Positions 1 to 40,200 of a stretch of DNA of 64,000 bases are shown here, piece by piece. The position numbers and the translations under genes were made by a program. Origin of the DNA: Hymenolepis diminuta. Its lineage: Eukaryota > Platyhelminthes > Cestoda > Cyclophyllidea > Hymenolepididae. Under the pieces are notes generated by a model that saw only the letters and a list, made by a program, of their open reading frames with translations, ran no database searches and had not been told where the DNA came from. Location: contig CAADRB010000027.1 of the NCBI GenBank assembly GCA_900708905.1, forward strand, positions 289,590 through 353,589, given 5' to 3'. The number at the start of each line of letters is the position of its first letter. The first letter of the stretch is position 1.

Positions 1-937
1 GGGTATTGTTTACTGTGTAATACTCAAATGTTAATAAGTTCAAGATATGATCTCTTAATTTCTATATGAGTTCAGAGCTTATTGACTAGTTAATTTAATT
101 GAATGTTCGGTTACGCCACTCTGATTCATTAGTATCTTCTTACAGTCATGATCAGGTAAATAATGCAAGTAAAGGCATCTAAAAATGGCAACGCTCATTA
201 TATTTTTTCTGTGGTTCATGATCACCTGAATATTTCAAGTTAGTCTACATACTGCCAGAGTTGCAGTTGCTCGGAGCCTGTAGAAGAATACTTGTCATTC
301 AAATGACCTTTTAATTATTAAGAAAGTAAATTTATTTATGCACAAATTTGGAAGGAAGGAATTGATTAACCGCTTTGTTAGTTAGTTATTAAATTTCATT
401 CACAGATATAAGTATGGAAGAACAGTTATCGTAAAACTCAACATTCGAGGAACAATTTTTATTCAATCCTATTTTCTGCCACATTTCGTGTTTATTATGA
501 ATCTATTATTAGTATCTTTTCTTTGATTACAAATAGTAATTTCCTGCGGGTGCCCAGTTAGTGAAATAAAAAATTCAAATACTCCGTAAATTTTAGTGTT
601 TAACCAGTATGAGCCTTAGCTGCAACGAAAGTAATGAATGCTTTCAGTTATGATTTTCTAGTTAGAGTTGGGCCAATTAGAATTCAGCTTTTAGTGACTA
701 AGCGATATTGGTTTAGGAAATGAACATCTTGGAGTAGTGTTCGCTAAACCAATGAAAAGAGCTTTCTATACCTTTTATTGCCGAAAACCGAAGATATTTA
801 ATAAAATGGGACATGCAAAGCTTGTTTAAATTTATACATTCCCTTACGCAACTTTAAACTGAGTGATAATTCATTAAACCTTGGCAATTTTCGGTATTCC
901 CATCAAAGTTGTTGTAAAAAGCTATCACTAACTAACT
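1..937. other. Upstream non-coding stretch
   Basis: AT-rich sequence before the LIM-protein exon. I see no open frame with protein-like composition and no repeat shared with the rest of the window. Earlier exons of the LIM gene, such as an N-terminal calponin-homology region, could lie left of the window edge. Confidence 0.5.
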
Positions 938-2477
938 ATGAAAGGATATTTAACCATTTTTAAGGATAATTCGGAAGATGACATAGTAAACTACTCTGGA
1001 CGAAGATACCAACAACCAACATCACAGATTCACGTAAACGGCTCCTATTTACCATCATTTGAGCCTTCAAATCTCCCACCTCCCCCGGAACCTGGATCTT
1101 CAGACAGTTTGATTGCGACACCATCAGAATCTTCCCCGTCAATAGTCACTATCCAACCACCACCTACACCTCCTCTTATTACTCTCAGCAGTAATATTGA
1201 TCAACAGCCATCGATTTCATCGATCGCCACACCACTTCCACCCCCACCACCTCCATTCCAAACTTCTTCGCCTATAGATATCTCGAACCCTCCATACCAG
1301 TTCAGATATCCTGAGGCTGTTATCGACAACGCGTCCAGCAAATCTGTGCCGAATTCAACTACGCTTTCAACAAAAAAGGCCAACAGTTCTGGTGATCTAC
1401 TGAGAAGTGATATGGACACTTACGGGCGAGGTTATGCTCAGTACGATAGTGATATAAATACTGCTGACGAAGGGGCGTTTGTTAAACCGTCGACTTCAGT
1501 AGGGTATGGATGGAAGAGTGAAATGAATATTTATGAGAGAGGAGAAAGTCGACCGAATGGTTCAAGTGATATTGATTCAGATGCTGAAATACCCTATCAG
1601 CAGTCAGATAGGTCCTTCACAAAAAGAGAGGAAAGAGAACCTTACGAGGAGTTTGATATAAAAGCTAGGGAGAAGGTATTGAGATTTCCAAAACGTGAAA
1701 CACCTAACCTCCCTCAATCAACAATTAGCATTGAGAAACGAGAGGTAAGAACCTCAGAGATAGTGCCATTGTCCCCAACGCAAATAAAAGAGGAAACAGA
1801 AATTGAACAGAATTCTACATATTCGACAATGAGACGAAGTGGAGAAAGAGAAAATGAACATCGTATGCACAAAAAATTGAAGCCAGCTTCCAACAGAACT
1901 CCCAGTGATCCGGCTCTGCGGCAACAGAAGTATGAACCGTTCTAACTAGAGTATGCAAAATAATCCCAGTATTTGCTTTAATTTACTTTTTTATTTAAGC
2001 ATGCCATCAAATCGACAGTCTCGAGTGAATGTGATTGGCACCTGGTACAACTGTGCAGGTTGTAATCGGCAATTAGGTGTGTAACAAATATGCTCTACTA
2101 ACTAGGTTTCAGTAGTTGTGAATGTTAAAGCGAAATTTTTATTTTAAGGCTCAAGTGATCTAATGATTATTGAAGAGCTTGGACTTTTCTACCATCTCTC
2201 TTGTTTCAACTGTTCCCGGTGTGGAATTCAACTAGGCGATGGACAAAATGAGACATCGGTGAGAATTAGAAATGGCAAAATCTACTGTTATATCTGCTAC
2301 CATCGGTTAAGCAAATCCCTGACTAGGAATAAAGACAGGAGCAAAACAAGGAAGTCACAAGAGAGTTTTGAACGAAATTCCTCAACGTCTAGAACACCTA
2401 CGAGCTTTGGGCAGAGTGTAAACACCTCTACATCATGTCTAATGAGTAGGTCACCACAATTACTGACTCCATTATAA
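938..2477 (+). CDS. LMO7/LIMCH1-like LIM-domain protein, C-terminal part (3 exons)
   Basis: The exons are 938-1929, 2000-2076 and 2149-2477; they join in frame (phases 2 and 1) with GT-AG introns and give about 465 residues. The first exon is Pro/Ser-rich then charged, with a poly-Pro run, and is probably disordered. The last two exons make one complete LIM zinc finger: CAGC, then H-x2-C, C-x2-C spacing, and a final CYIC. The segments MIIEELGLFYHLSCFNC and VRIRNGKIYCYICY closely resemble the C-terminal LIM of LMO7/LIMCH1 adaptors, which in animals act at actin and adherens junctions. A 55-residue basic Ser/Thr-rich tail follows. The ATG at 938 has an in-frame stop nine codon-bases upstream (TAA), but a splice-acceptor-like TTTTTAAG ends at about 964, so the true first coding exon may lie further left. 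The family call is firm for the LIM part and weaker for the full-length architecture. Confidence 0.8.
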
Positions 2478-3096
2478 TTTAATGGTTTTGAACTGACTTA
2501 TGCTGTTCAATGAATAGACTCTAGAGAAAGTTTTGAGCAAAAACGACTAGTTTTGTCCCATTTCTGAGTGGGTAAGTTGCGTATTCGTGAAATCAAATAA
2601 GAAAATACCGGGTTTAAATGATTTAACTGATTCTTGCACCATGCATTTAAAAATCGGATTAAGAAATGGTCAATTGTTTACTAACACTTACTAAACATTA
2701 ATCTTTTTTAGGTAATTCCTTAAAGTCCATCAAGAGGTGAAGCGAGCGCAAAATGGTGGAAGACAAATGCTCTGTACATATAACAAGCTCTTGCGGGAGA
2801 TCTAGACTTACGCTATAAACGCACTCGCCGTTTATCCGCCACAAACACTGAATATAATACTCCTATTGACATATTTCGTTAACATTCACTCTACCTTCAT
2901 CTCCAAATCTCATTCTTACAAAACTGTCGTGCATTCGTATTTGTAATCCTGGGATTAAACCGCATCATATATACAGTAGTCATGATTGCAATCCAAGATT
3001 TTTGACTAAGTACAATAAAAATCAAAGAGAAATGCAGCGTCAATAGAAAAAAAATTTTATATCTACAGGTGTATTGGTACAGTGGAGAATGAATAC
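2478..3096. other. Tail-to-tail intergenic spacer
   Basis: About 620 bp lie between the stop of the LIM gene (+) and the stop of MRPL42 (-). It must hold both 3' UTRs. An AATAAA at 3014-3019 (+) is a possible polyadenylation signal for the LIM gene; if used, its 3' end would lie within 100 bp of the MRPL42 stop codon. No other coding sequence was seen. Confidence 0.5.
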
Positions 3097-3505
3097 CTAA
3101 AGTCTTTTGCGCAGGATTTCATCGTCCCAATAGTATGGGCTGAAGGCACGTTCTGTGCGACTAGAATAAGGAAATGAGTTGAAATAAAGCAGGAAATCTT
3201 ACTTCGGTTTGAGGGTTCTAGCAGATTTACAAAGGGAATCTGCTACTTCCTTGATTGTGGGATTTGAGGTGTAATCCAATTGCACACGAAGGGGCGAAAA
3301 CGGTCTCTTCAAACTTTCAAGATCGCGAGTGATAGGCTAAAGGATGTGAAGAGTGCTAAAAAGCTACCTTAGTGTTCTCATATGGAATGTCCTGTTTTGG
3401 ATGCCAGCATATAATCATGGCACCATCTTTGGAAACGACGCTTGCCCGAGAACTAAATCCCGAAACACATGAGCGCACTATCATAGATAGTTTACTTAGG
3501 GACAT
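3097..3505 (-). CDS. MRPL42: Mitochondrial ribosomal protein L42 (mL42), 3 exons
   Basis: Coding exons on the minus strand are 3505-3368, 3336-3203 and 3160-3097. They join in frame and encode 111 residues. The core WHPKQDIPYENTKPI matches the hallmark HP-x-(3)-IPYE-x-TKPI segment of MRPL42, preceded by a short beta-strand-like SKDGAMIIC as in the family; the C-terminus is basic. MRPL42 is a small component of the mitochondrial large ribosomal subunit. The N-terminal 25 residues (MSLSKLSMIVRSCVSGFSSR) are rich in Ser, Arg and hydrophobics with no acids, as expected for a mitochondrial targeting peptide. The two introns are very short, 31 bp (3337-3367) and 42 bp (3161-3202), both GT-AG. The start ATG is the first after a good splice acceptor (TTACTTATAG) eight bases upstream. 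Human L42 is 142 residues, so this is a compact form. Confidence 0.88.
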
Positions 3506-6018
3506 TGAACTACCTATAAGTAACCAAAGAATGTTTAAGCGGCCAGTCACCCGGCCAAAGATGCCAAAAACATGTAAAATTACAATGAGAAGATTGAATA
3601 TTAACGGTAAGTTAATAAAAATAAAATCCTAGCATTCAGAACGTTTGTAATAAAAATGGTCAAAGAATTATCCAATGTAGTTTACGAAATGCTTGAAAAT
3701 AACCAGAACATTTAAAATTAAGTGAGGTGAAATTGAGGATTACCAAAAAACCTTAAAACAGGTAAACGTCCTTTAAGATGACAGCACCAGCCACCTAACC
3801 TTGAGAATATCTTGTACCTAGCTGGTACAAAACGCTTCAGAAAAATAATATTATAATTAATTCATTTGGAAATAGATTATAAAGACATTTTATTTCATTG
3901 TATGTGCTTTATCTTTTAACACTAAAATATCTTCATATTAGATAGTAAATTTTGTTTTGTCAATCAGGTTACAGATTAGCGTTTAACATACATTCTAATA
4001 AAGAACTAATGCATCTGAAAAATATTTGTCTACATACACTGTAATAGCGTTAAACTGCTCTATCGAGGCCACATCGATCGAATAGAAGGAATAGATGGAA
4101 TAAGCCAAGTCTCCTATGTTGCCAGATCAGTTCGGAGGTGGCAGGCAAGCCACCCCAATTTATTAATAAGTAAATTATGTTTATGTACAAAACATTTCTT
4201 CATTAGACGTCAGTCATGTCTCGTTGTCGGTGTCCCGGCGTGATGACCAGCATCTGTGTTGATAGACATCTGCTGGCTATAGCATACATCAAAAAGATTT
4301 TTCGTCTGTTACTTAACAAAAAATCGTAACTAAAATAATGTCCTGAAATTTACGCTACGTAAATTTTTAAAAAAATTTAATGTTCATCTAGGTAAGGTAT
4401 GCAGAACATAAAACCGTCCAACTCAAGGGGTAACGCGCGTCATCAAATGAGAGCCAGTTATGATACAGGAGTGAGAGTTAAATTCTTCCATTTATCTGAA
4501 ATGGGGAAGAATTTAATATTATCAGTTCGAAAAGATGAGGGATGTATAAATACTTTAAGGGGTTTCAACAGTCTGAATATTAGACAAACTGATAATGTAA
4601 ACTAATTGCATAAGTCTACCGGTCTAGGTGTGTGTATTGGAACATTTTCAGCTACCGGTCACAACTCTGAGATATTAGCGATTGTGAATAACGGACATTG
4701 CTTGAAGAAAAAGTACGTGTAATCGAAATGTTTCGTTAGGTATACTGATGTGGCTTCCGACCAACTGACATTCGAAACCAAAGGATTGTAGATCCATATC
4801 ACCATATGGATGTGTACGCTAAACCACCCTATTTTTTACAGATAACTGTACTTTACAAAGTGGACTATATTCTTATAGCCTATTTAACTGAAGGTCACGT
4901 TCGTAAGGAAGTTTAATGAAGCGAGGAAAGCAGAAACTATTATCATCTAACTTGAGCAAAGGTATTTCATCTACTTTGAATATAAACCAATTCTTCAACA
5001 GAAATCCTGCAGTTTGTGAGAAATTTTTTGTAAATAAAGACCAATTTCCAAAATTATGAAGACTTTCATAGCATTGACCGATGTACCTGTGAAAATTGTA
5101 AGTCGAAGCATCCGAACAATTTTGTTTGATCTTAGATTTGGTTTACAGTCTTGCCACTTTTGTAGCTATGCACAAATAACTAAAACATTTGCTTACTTAA
5201 AAGTTTGACATTTAGTATGATTTTCATAAGGAGTAGAGTGTGATGATGCTGCTGTAGTTAACAGCGCACAGCATTGCTTTTAGTATTCATTAGTTCCCCA
5301 GAGAGAAGTGGATTCAAACATATTAAGCCTGATGTTAAGTTACACTTATATTTGTGTTAACTGAACTACATAACTTCCTTCAGGTAGATCTGTGGTTATT
5401 TTAATATTCTATTATTATTCGGCAAAATTTCATCTCATTCAGTGAGGGGTATTCGGTTTTCACGTCTACGCAAAAACGAAACTGAAATTGCGTTAGAATT
5501 ATGGTCTAATCAGAAGTGCGATTGCTAAATTAACTTAATCAGAAATGAGTTAATTTGTGCTTAGTACAAACGTCTGTAAATTAAATAAATTTGTGGAAAA
5601 GGAGGGGCTCCAAATACCGTTAAATAGTGGCTGGATACATAAAAGAGTACTTTTTATCAAAGTAAGTAAAGTAGTCCTTTTTAACGAGTATGTAATATAA
5701 TTTATCTCACAGTTCATGTGCGTGTGATCATCCCAGATTGATTAAATCTCATATTATAGGAAAAAAGTTTTTCCTTGAACGATTTCGAAAGGTTTGCATT
5801 ATTCAATGCAGCTAATGCTATTAAAACATTGCTTCAAAAAATAGTATAAATAGCTAAAACTAACTAATCAATTTTTCACGATATCCTAAAAACATAATGG
5901 ATTTATTTCATTGGTCATTCATTGACCAATTAACAAACTAGTCTGAATTATTCATTTAATTATCTTGTTCCATATTCGTCTTGAATTCTGATCATGAAAT
6001 TCTGATTTTTTGAATCAG
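3506..6018. other. Divergent intergenic region between MRPL42 and mTOR
   Basis: About 2.5 kb lie between the divergently transcribed MRPL42 and mTOR genes, so promoters for both should be here, but no core promoter motif is convincing. The only structured piece I see is a dispersed-repeat copy at 4060-4281. A 68-codon frame at 4399-4605 has no recognisable homology and is probably chance. Confidence 0.5.
4060..4281 (+). repeat. Dispersed repeat family 1, copy A (internally deleted)
   Basis: This segment is strongly similar to 35726-36036 (+) and, more weakly, to 58606-58335 (-). Shared landmarks in order are AGAAGGAATA, AGTTCGGAGGT, AAGCCACCCC, a TTTATTAATNAGTAAATTA block, GACGTCAGTCATGTCTCGTT and GACATCTGCTGGCTATA. 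Relative to copy B it lacks about 90-100 bp near its 3' end. No terminal inverted repeats or target duplications were found. The family is not one I can name; a nonautonomous retroelement or LTR-derived fragment is possible. Confidence 0.8.
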
Positions 6019-6030
6019 ATTATAGTAATC
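6019..6030 (+). promoter_or_regulatory. 3' splice-site-like junction before mTOR start codon
   Basis: A pyrimidine-rich tract ending in TTTTTTGAATCAG (AG at 6017-6018) lies 12 bases before the mTOR ATG. It could be a cis-splice acceptor after a non-coding first exon or a spliced-leader acceptor, since trans-splicing is common in flatworms. It also explains why the in-frame TTG at 6010 should not be taken as a start. Confidence 0.5.
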
Positions 6031-34042
<28,012 letters not shown>

Positions 34043-34232
34043 TCTGCCGTGATCAGATAGCAAATTTGCGATTGATTTGTGATTGATAATAACTCTAGTC
34101 GATCCTTTCCTCTCCCCCTCTTCCTCCTTTATCTTACCTCTCCTCATCCAAAATGACTTTTCCCTTTATGTATATTCCTTGTGGTTTTCCAAATTGCTAT
34201 GTGCTTGTGCTCTTCCTACTTCTTTTTTTCGC

Positions 34233-34238
34233 AATAAA
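34233..34238 (+). terminator. Candidate mTOR polyadenylation signal
   Basis: AATAAA 190 bases past the mTOR stop codon, preceded by a T-rich tract. It is the first perfect hexamer after the stop. Confidence 0.55.
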
Positions 34239-35725
34239 ATTGATAGATGTGATGTGTGTTTGGTTTGATAACTTCGGTAGTTCCATTTTTTACAAGGGAT
34301 GTGCTTTAGACGAAAATTTACTAACCATACCCTGGATGTAGAAAAACTGCTAACCACTGACCAGTTCAGTTAGGTAATTGTTACTCCGTACATTTGCTTA
34401 ATTTGAGAAAACTTTTATAACTTCTCGGTTGCTTTTATTAAAGGTACATCTACTCAGACTCAAGAAAAAGGAAAAAAGAAGATAGCTCAAACAACGGTTT
34501 TCTATTAACAAAATAAAACGTGCTAAATGATTGGTTGCCTGATTAGTCACCGACGGCTTCTCCGTGGATGATCTTATAAATCTAAGTGTGAGTGTGAGAA
34601 TCTAACAACCGATGGTCCAGGGCATGGAGATGAAGAATGCGGGTTTCTCTCAGGTGCAACGAAAGTATTCGATTAGGATCACTAGCAGCCATTATGAAGT
34701 TCTACGATCCCCGATTACGTCTAAGACATTATTTTAATATTTTAGGAAGTCAGCATTAACAGCGCTACAGCTGATGTAAAAGGGCTTTCACAAACAACAA
34801 ACAACCACAGTTTTAAATGAGAAGGCCAAGAGTTGAGAATAAGCCAAATTATATTGAGCCACGACAATAGAAACTCGAGAGAATATTATGGGTTACGAGG
34901 GGGGCTTGGAAGTTGCGTGTGTGCACTAGTAGTCTTGCGACAGGAGCACGTGATATTGTCACAGGCGGAATTTTCTATTATCGCGAAGGTGATGAACACA
35001 AATCAGTAGTTAACAATCTCCAATATGAAATATTTTGAAAACAGTTCAAGTAAACGCGAATACGTAAACATGACTTTCTCTGCTCCAAAACCGGTTAAAT
35101 TAATGTTATTCAAAATATTAAGAGCTTTTTTGGGACGAAGGGGGAGGGAGGGATACTTCAACAGCATTAGAGCGAATTATAAAGGTGTTAAGCAGCAAAG
35201 TCAGCCTCTGGGTGTTAAAGGAATCCCGAACCTTACAAAATGAATGATGTATTGGAGACATTATATATGGATTATGCTCCAATAACGATCTATTATCATT
35301 TTAGAGAAAATAAAGGAGTTGCATTAAGTAAGATGTACACAGGAACAATCGGATGCAGCCAGTACTGATCATTAATCGAAAATAACTATCCTCGTTAATT
35401 GAAAGGACGTAAGGTTAACATTCAAGTCTGCAGGTATTTAAGCAGCTGATAGCGATAGAGTGATAAAAGAACTATTCATGGAAATTGACTTAACTATGAC
35501 TAAAGAAACTCGTAATAAAACCGTTTACGAACTGTGCAACTTAGCTCACTTAAGTGTCATATGTAATTTAGTTATATACATTCGTTTATATGAATTTGAT
35601 TTAAACAGGTTATATATTTAGGAGAAAAAAATATATGAATTCAGTTTTTATTGGGTGTCCAAGGTATATTTAGCGGTCAATTCTCTTGAAAGCAGCAATT
35701 ATATGTGTAATAACTTGAAGACGGA

Positions 35726-36036
35726 TCTATTGGAGCCACATCAACCGATTAGAAGGAATAAGTCAAGTCGCTCATGTCGCCAGATCGGTTCGGAGGTAGC
35801 GGGTAAGCCACCCCGGTTTATTAATTAGTAAATTAGGTTTATATACGAAATATTTCTTTGTTAGACGTCAGTCATGTCTCGTTGTCGGTGTCTCGACGTG
35901 ATGATCGACATCCGTTTAAGTACCTATGTGCAAACACACAAGCACAACGGGACCACCTGTGGACACCGTAGTGGAGATCTTATCGCCAGTCAATCACTTA
36001 TAATCGCCAGGTGTTGATAGACATCTGCTGGCTATA
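35726..36036 (+). repeat. Dispersed repeat family 1, copy B (longest copy)
   Basis: About 310 bp and the most complete copy of the family. It shares most of its length with 4060-4281 and includes an internal segment (about 35925-36012) that copy A lacks but copy C partly retains (for example TCGCCAG followed by GACATCTGC). No open frame survives throughout. Confidence 0.8.
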
Positions 36037-36259
36037 GGAATATGATTATTTAAATACCATTACATTATAGCGCATTAGTTCACGTTGAATTAGTTAATCT
36101 TGAGTGAACACAGTTTACGAAGATCTGCTAGCTTAAAAATTCTATCTTACCTCTGTTATATTAAAACTATAAGCTGAGGAAAAAGTTCACTGGCCTTCTC
36201 AACCATTGGAAAAAGTGGGATGATTCAGCAAAACAATCCCTTCCTGATTAAATAACATC

Positions 36260-36545
36260 GGTCAATAGACACTGAATATCGTAGACAAGCATTTGCTGCA
36301 ATCCAAGGGACGATTCGTGAAATTTGAATTTTGGAAGGCGAATTGCTTACTTGGCAAACATTGTACAACCCAAGTCCAAAAAATTAAGTTAGATTATTCA
36401 ATATCTTGACGTTGATCTTTGTCTTCCTTTGACCCCCTCCTCTTTATTATTTGTTGGACTTACTGTTATTGAATGTCAGTTACTTTCCACAATTAAAAAT
36501 TGAAAATATTTTTTTATTACTGCGGACAATAATAACATTAGATTT
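36260..36545 (+). repeat. Dispersed repeat family 2, copy 1
   Basis: Similar to 43428-43725. Shared core: AATATCGTAGACAAG, then TGCTG...AATCCAAGG, GACGA, a TTTGAATTTTGGAA block, a C/T-rich stretch (CCTTTGACCCCCTCCTCTTT) and a trailing ATAATAACATTA. No coding capacity seen. Confidence 0.65.
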
Positions 36546-37227
36546 AATCGGAACGATTCTTGGTACATAAATATATCTGTAATTAGTAGAGAAAAGCTGA
36601 TGATCAAAATATTAATCTTAAAGTCGATATAAAGTTAATAATGATGCAAATATCTTACCCGTATTTGATTCATAGCTGAGTCCCATCGAGTTGTAAAAAC
36701 AACACACGATGCATGGCGGAAGTTGAAAAGGAAAAAAGCATTTTTTGTGAAAAAACAATATATTTTTTATTATTATAAAGATTCATGCATAGATTTTGCA
36801 CTTTAATGCTAAATTGTATTAATTTTTTAAATTTGTTTTATTAGTCAATTTAGAAAGGTCGCTGAATTAGCGCCATTTCAACCTTGTTTAGTATTGGTTT
36901 TTTATTTGTAGGAGACTATTGTGGTACGTATTTTTATGATGTACATTTATTAAGGTCGTCAAAATTCGAGCAATTGATAAATCAAATTAAAATTGTTATA
37001 ACTTTATATTTCTTTAAATTTATTGAGAAGATGGTTGATTTTCACACATTAATTATATATTGCTATTTATATGCTCATTTGATTAAGAAATCGTCTCTAT
37101 TCCATAATGGCAGGGTTTTAAACACTTCTGGTTTAATAAAATGTATCCTTTATTGATTTTTAACACTTAAGAGTTTATGATTTTATTTAAATAATAATTT
37201 GGAATCTTGTCGTTCTTTTGCATTTAG

Positions 37228-37265
37228 TAATCTGCATTTTATCAACGAAAGTCTTTTAAAGCACA
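37228..37265 (+). promoter_or_regulatory. 5' leader with 3' splice-site-like boundary
   Basis: CGTTCTTTTGCATTTAG ends at 37227, 38 bases before the ATG of the tropomyosin-like gene. It could be a cis- or spliced-leader acceptor. Confidence 0.45.
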
Positions 37266-40200
37266 ATGGCTGGAGTCCGTGGGGCCATTCAGGAACTGAG
37301 AGTACAACAAACTAACCTCCAAGCAGATATTGAAAAAATCGACGCTGAGATCAAGCAGGCTCAAAATGAAAACTATGAAGTTTGTATCTATAGTTAAACT
37401 TTTCTCACCATCATATTTCAAAAGCTAGAGCAGTCTAAACTCTCATTAAAGCATCGAGAGACTCTCCTTATGGAGAGGATTAAGAAAACCGAACAACAAG
37501 AGAAAGTCAAGTTGGACAAGATTCGTAAACTTCAGGCGGATTTTCCTAGTGCTTACGAGTAAGCTAAACCTATTATTCTCATATCCTAAATTGTAAATCT
37601 ATTCCAGGTCCTTAGAAGGTCTAAACGATGCATACGATCGGCAAGATAAACTTCTTGACGAACTGAAAGAGGCACGAGAATTGGCAAACAAAAATGATAT
37701 GATGTATGAGGAAGTTAGAAAACGCCTATTACACATGGAACAAAGTCGAGATAGAATGGAACGAAGGGCAGTTGAAAAAGAGGCGTATGTTTCCTGTCGC
37801 CTTATTACCATCATAATGTGTACATTCCAAAATCTATTCATTTCCTCTGCGTTTTCACATTTAGTGAAGCCTTGCGCTTGGAGCAGGGCTTTAACGATGC
37901 CAATTCACAAGTTGAAGTGCTAAGGTCAAAAGATTTAGAGGTTTGTTTGTCTTCACCAGTATGCCTTTTAACCACTCTCCCTAACTGCACATTAATCACT
38001 ATGAGTCAAATGGCACCGCTAAATTTAAAACTGTGTGAAATTATTTACATTTAGTATAGTATGAAAATATTAAGTTTACATGAAACAAATATTTAAAAGG
38101 TCATTTAAATTTGTAGTATTATGTATTGTTTTGTTAGCTGAATTAGTGAAGCATTTACTCACTCAAATTATTTTGCGAGAGTTTTCATATAATTACGTAC
38201 CTGGAACTGGCACTTACTTCCATAGAATTATTGCTATTCAATAATATCTGTAAGCCATCAAGGTGCTAGCCTTCTTAGCAGTAATATGACGTGAGACGAC
38301 TGATCTGTCATCGTAAGTGAATGAAACATCTGCTTTATGCGTGTATTAAAGATGATGCCAAATATTCCTTCACATGTGCTTACGCTAATGCTTATTTCTT
38401 TTTTTCTTCTAAGTGTTCATCCTCTGAAGATGATTAAATCTGTAAATTTATCATAATTTCTCTCATAGAAACTCCTTTAATGATATGATTAAGGCTGTAT
38501 TTCTTCAATCATTAATTCAACTGTCATGCTTTTCATAATTACCTTTACAGATTTTATTGCTTTCTCTCTCACTCATTAAACGTTTCTAATAAAACCCACA
38601 TTAGTATTAATTATCTGTAAAATGCTTTTATTCCTTTTTCAGAACGGTACAGACTTAATGGATCAAGTCGCAGAGTTACAGAGGAAACTAGACGATGTAA
38701 ATTTAAATGTAGCAATTATAGATAAATTTTTAATACTATTTACTATTTTTGTATGTTTGGATTTCACATTTTTTATATTTGCCGTTTTCCAATTTAAGGT
38801 AAATAATTTATTAAACCATGTTTAAATTGTACATTAAAACAACATTTTATAGTATTTAATGATTAAAACATTTTATCTGTTTGAGTAAGGTCTAAGAATC
38901 TTCTGAAAGGACATTCGCTATTCGGACTCTGAACTTTTACAGTACTTTCACACATGGAAGAAAGTGCTTTAAAAGTACATGTTCCATAAGCCTAGAATCT
39001 AAGCTGTTTATGCCTATCTATTCACTATTTATAATAAATTTGTATTATTATAATTAGTACCAGTAGCATTGGAATATGTTTTAATTTGTAATTATAAGGA
39101 GGCATCGTAATCGAGAATAAATTATGAAATTGTCCGAATTGAGAGCGAATCTGGAATAGCCTGATCTGAAGAATGATGTTAAGGGGGTCATACCTCATCT
39201 TTCAATTAAAGAACATTGAGTTCGTTGAAAAATCCAGCATTCTAAAGTTCAAACATTTGAATTTGACTCCCAGATGTTTGAGTTCTGTTTCATATCATTA
39301 GTGTTCACGGCTGACCTGAAAGGTTTGTAGTAGCAATTAAGGGGTTTGTAATACTATCTCGGCATATCTATCTAACCAAACGTTCACATCTTCTAAAGTT
39401 TTTCATCGTGTAGCATAAAAAGACATGTGCACATCTAAAAGCGTGTTGTTAGAGTACTCAGAAAAAGAACTATGAATCGATTGCACCAGCGTTTACTGCG
39501 CCTTATTTGAGCAGACTGAGGTTAGGATGCACTTGAGAATAACATGTGACCCCTCTGAAAGGTTCTCATCAGACCCTAAACTTAAATGCCGATCTTGTGT
39601 ATTTACTGAGCTGCAAGTGAACGAGAATTTCCAGTAACAATCTTGTAGAGAAATGTGTTCTGCTGTTCTCTTCTCACACATGGATGAAGGCATGTAATGA
39701 AATTCCTACAAAATTAGCATTGATATTAAATTTGAAATTTTTAGGCTATCCGAGCCGCGGAAATCACTGAACGCAATGGAAATGCTTTCGCCAAATCCAT
39801 AGAAAATCTCAAACGTAAGCTGAAAAATTTAAAGTTTTTTCAATCTCTATGTCATAACTTTTAATAATTCAAGTGATTTTATCGAATTTGTGAGCACACT
39901 TTACACATTAAGATTTTTAACTATTTTATCTCCAAAGTGATCGATAAGATTTTGTCTTCGGTATCATTACTTGAAATAATCTCCCTTTTAATATTAAATT
40001 CCCATATTCACAAAGAGTACACTTTTCAGAAACTTTAATCCGTTATATTTTACACAATATTTTTTATTTAGTATGCTTATAATTTGGACGGTCAATCCAG
40101 AATATTTTTCGTTTTTATTACCGCAAATTTTAAAAATGACAATAGTTTTGCTATGTAAAAATGTCGACGTTTACTCATATTTATTTCATTCTCTGCCAAA

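Larger units (their letters stand above)
34043..37227. other. Intergenic region between mTOR and the tropomyosin-like gene
   Basis: About 3.2 kb. It includes the mTOR 3' UTR with AATAAA at 34233-34238, repeat family 1 copy B (35726-36036) and a copy of repeat family 2 (36260-36545). The part at about 34550-35000 is more GC-rich and may be another old element. No gene recognised. Confidence 0.6.

Noticed and set aside
3372..3632. 86-codon plus-strand frame opposite MRPL42
   Set aside because: It is the antisense shadow of the first MRPL42 exon; the minus strand has clear family homology and consistent splicing.
4060..4281. A complete LTR with TG...CA ends
   Set aside because: Copy A happens to run from TGC to GCA, but the ends of copies B and C do not share these boundaries, so LTR status is unproven.
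6010..6030. Seven-codon N-terminal extension of mTOR starting at TTG
   Set aside because: TTG is not a usual start in animals, the stretch overlaps a splice-acceptor motif, and homology begins at the ATG at 6031.
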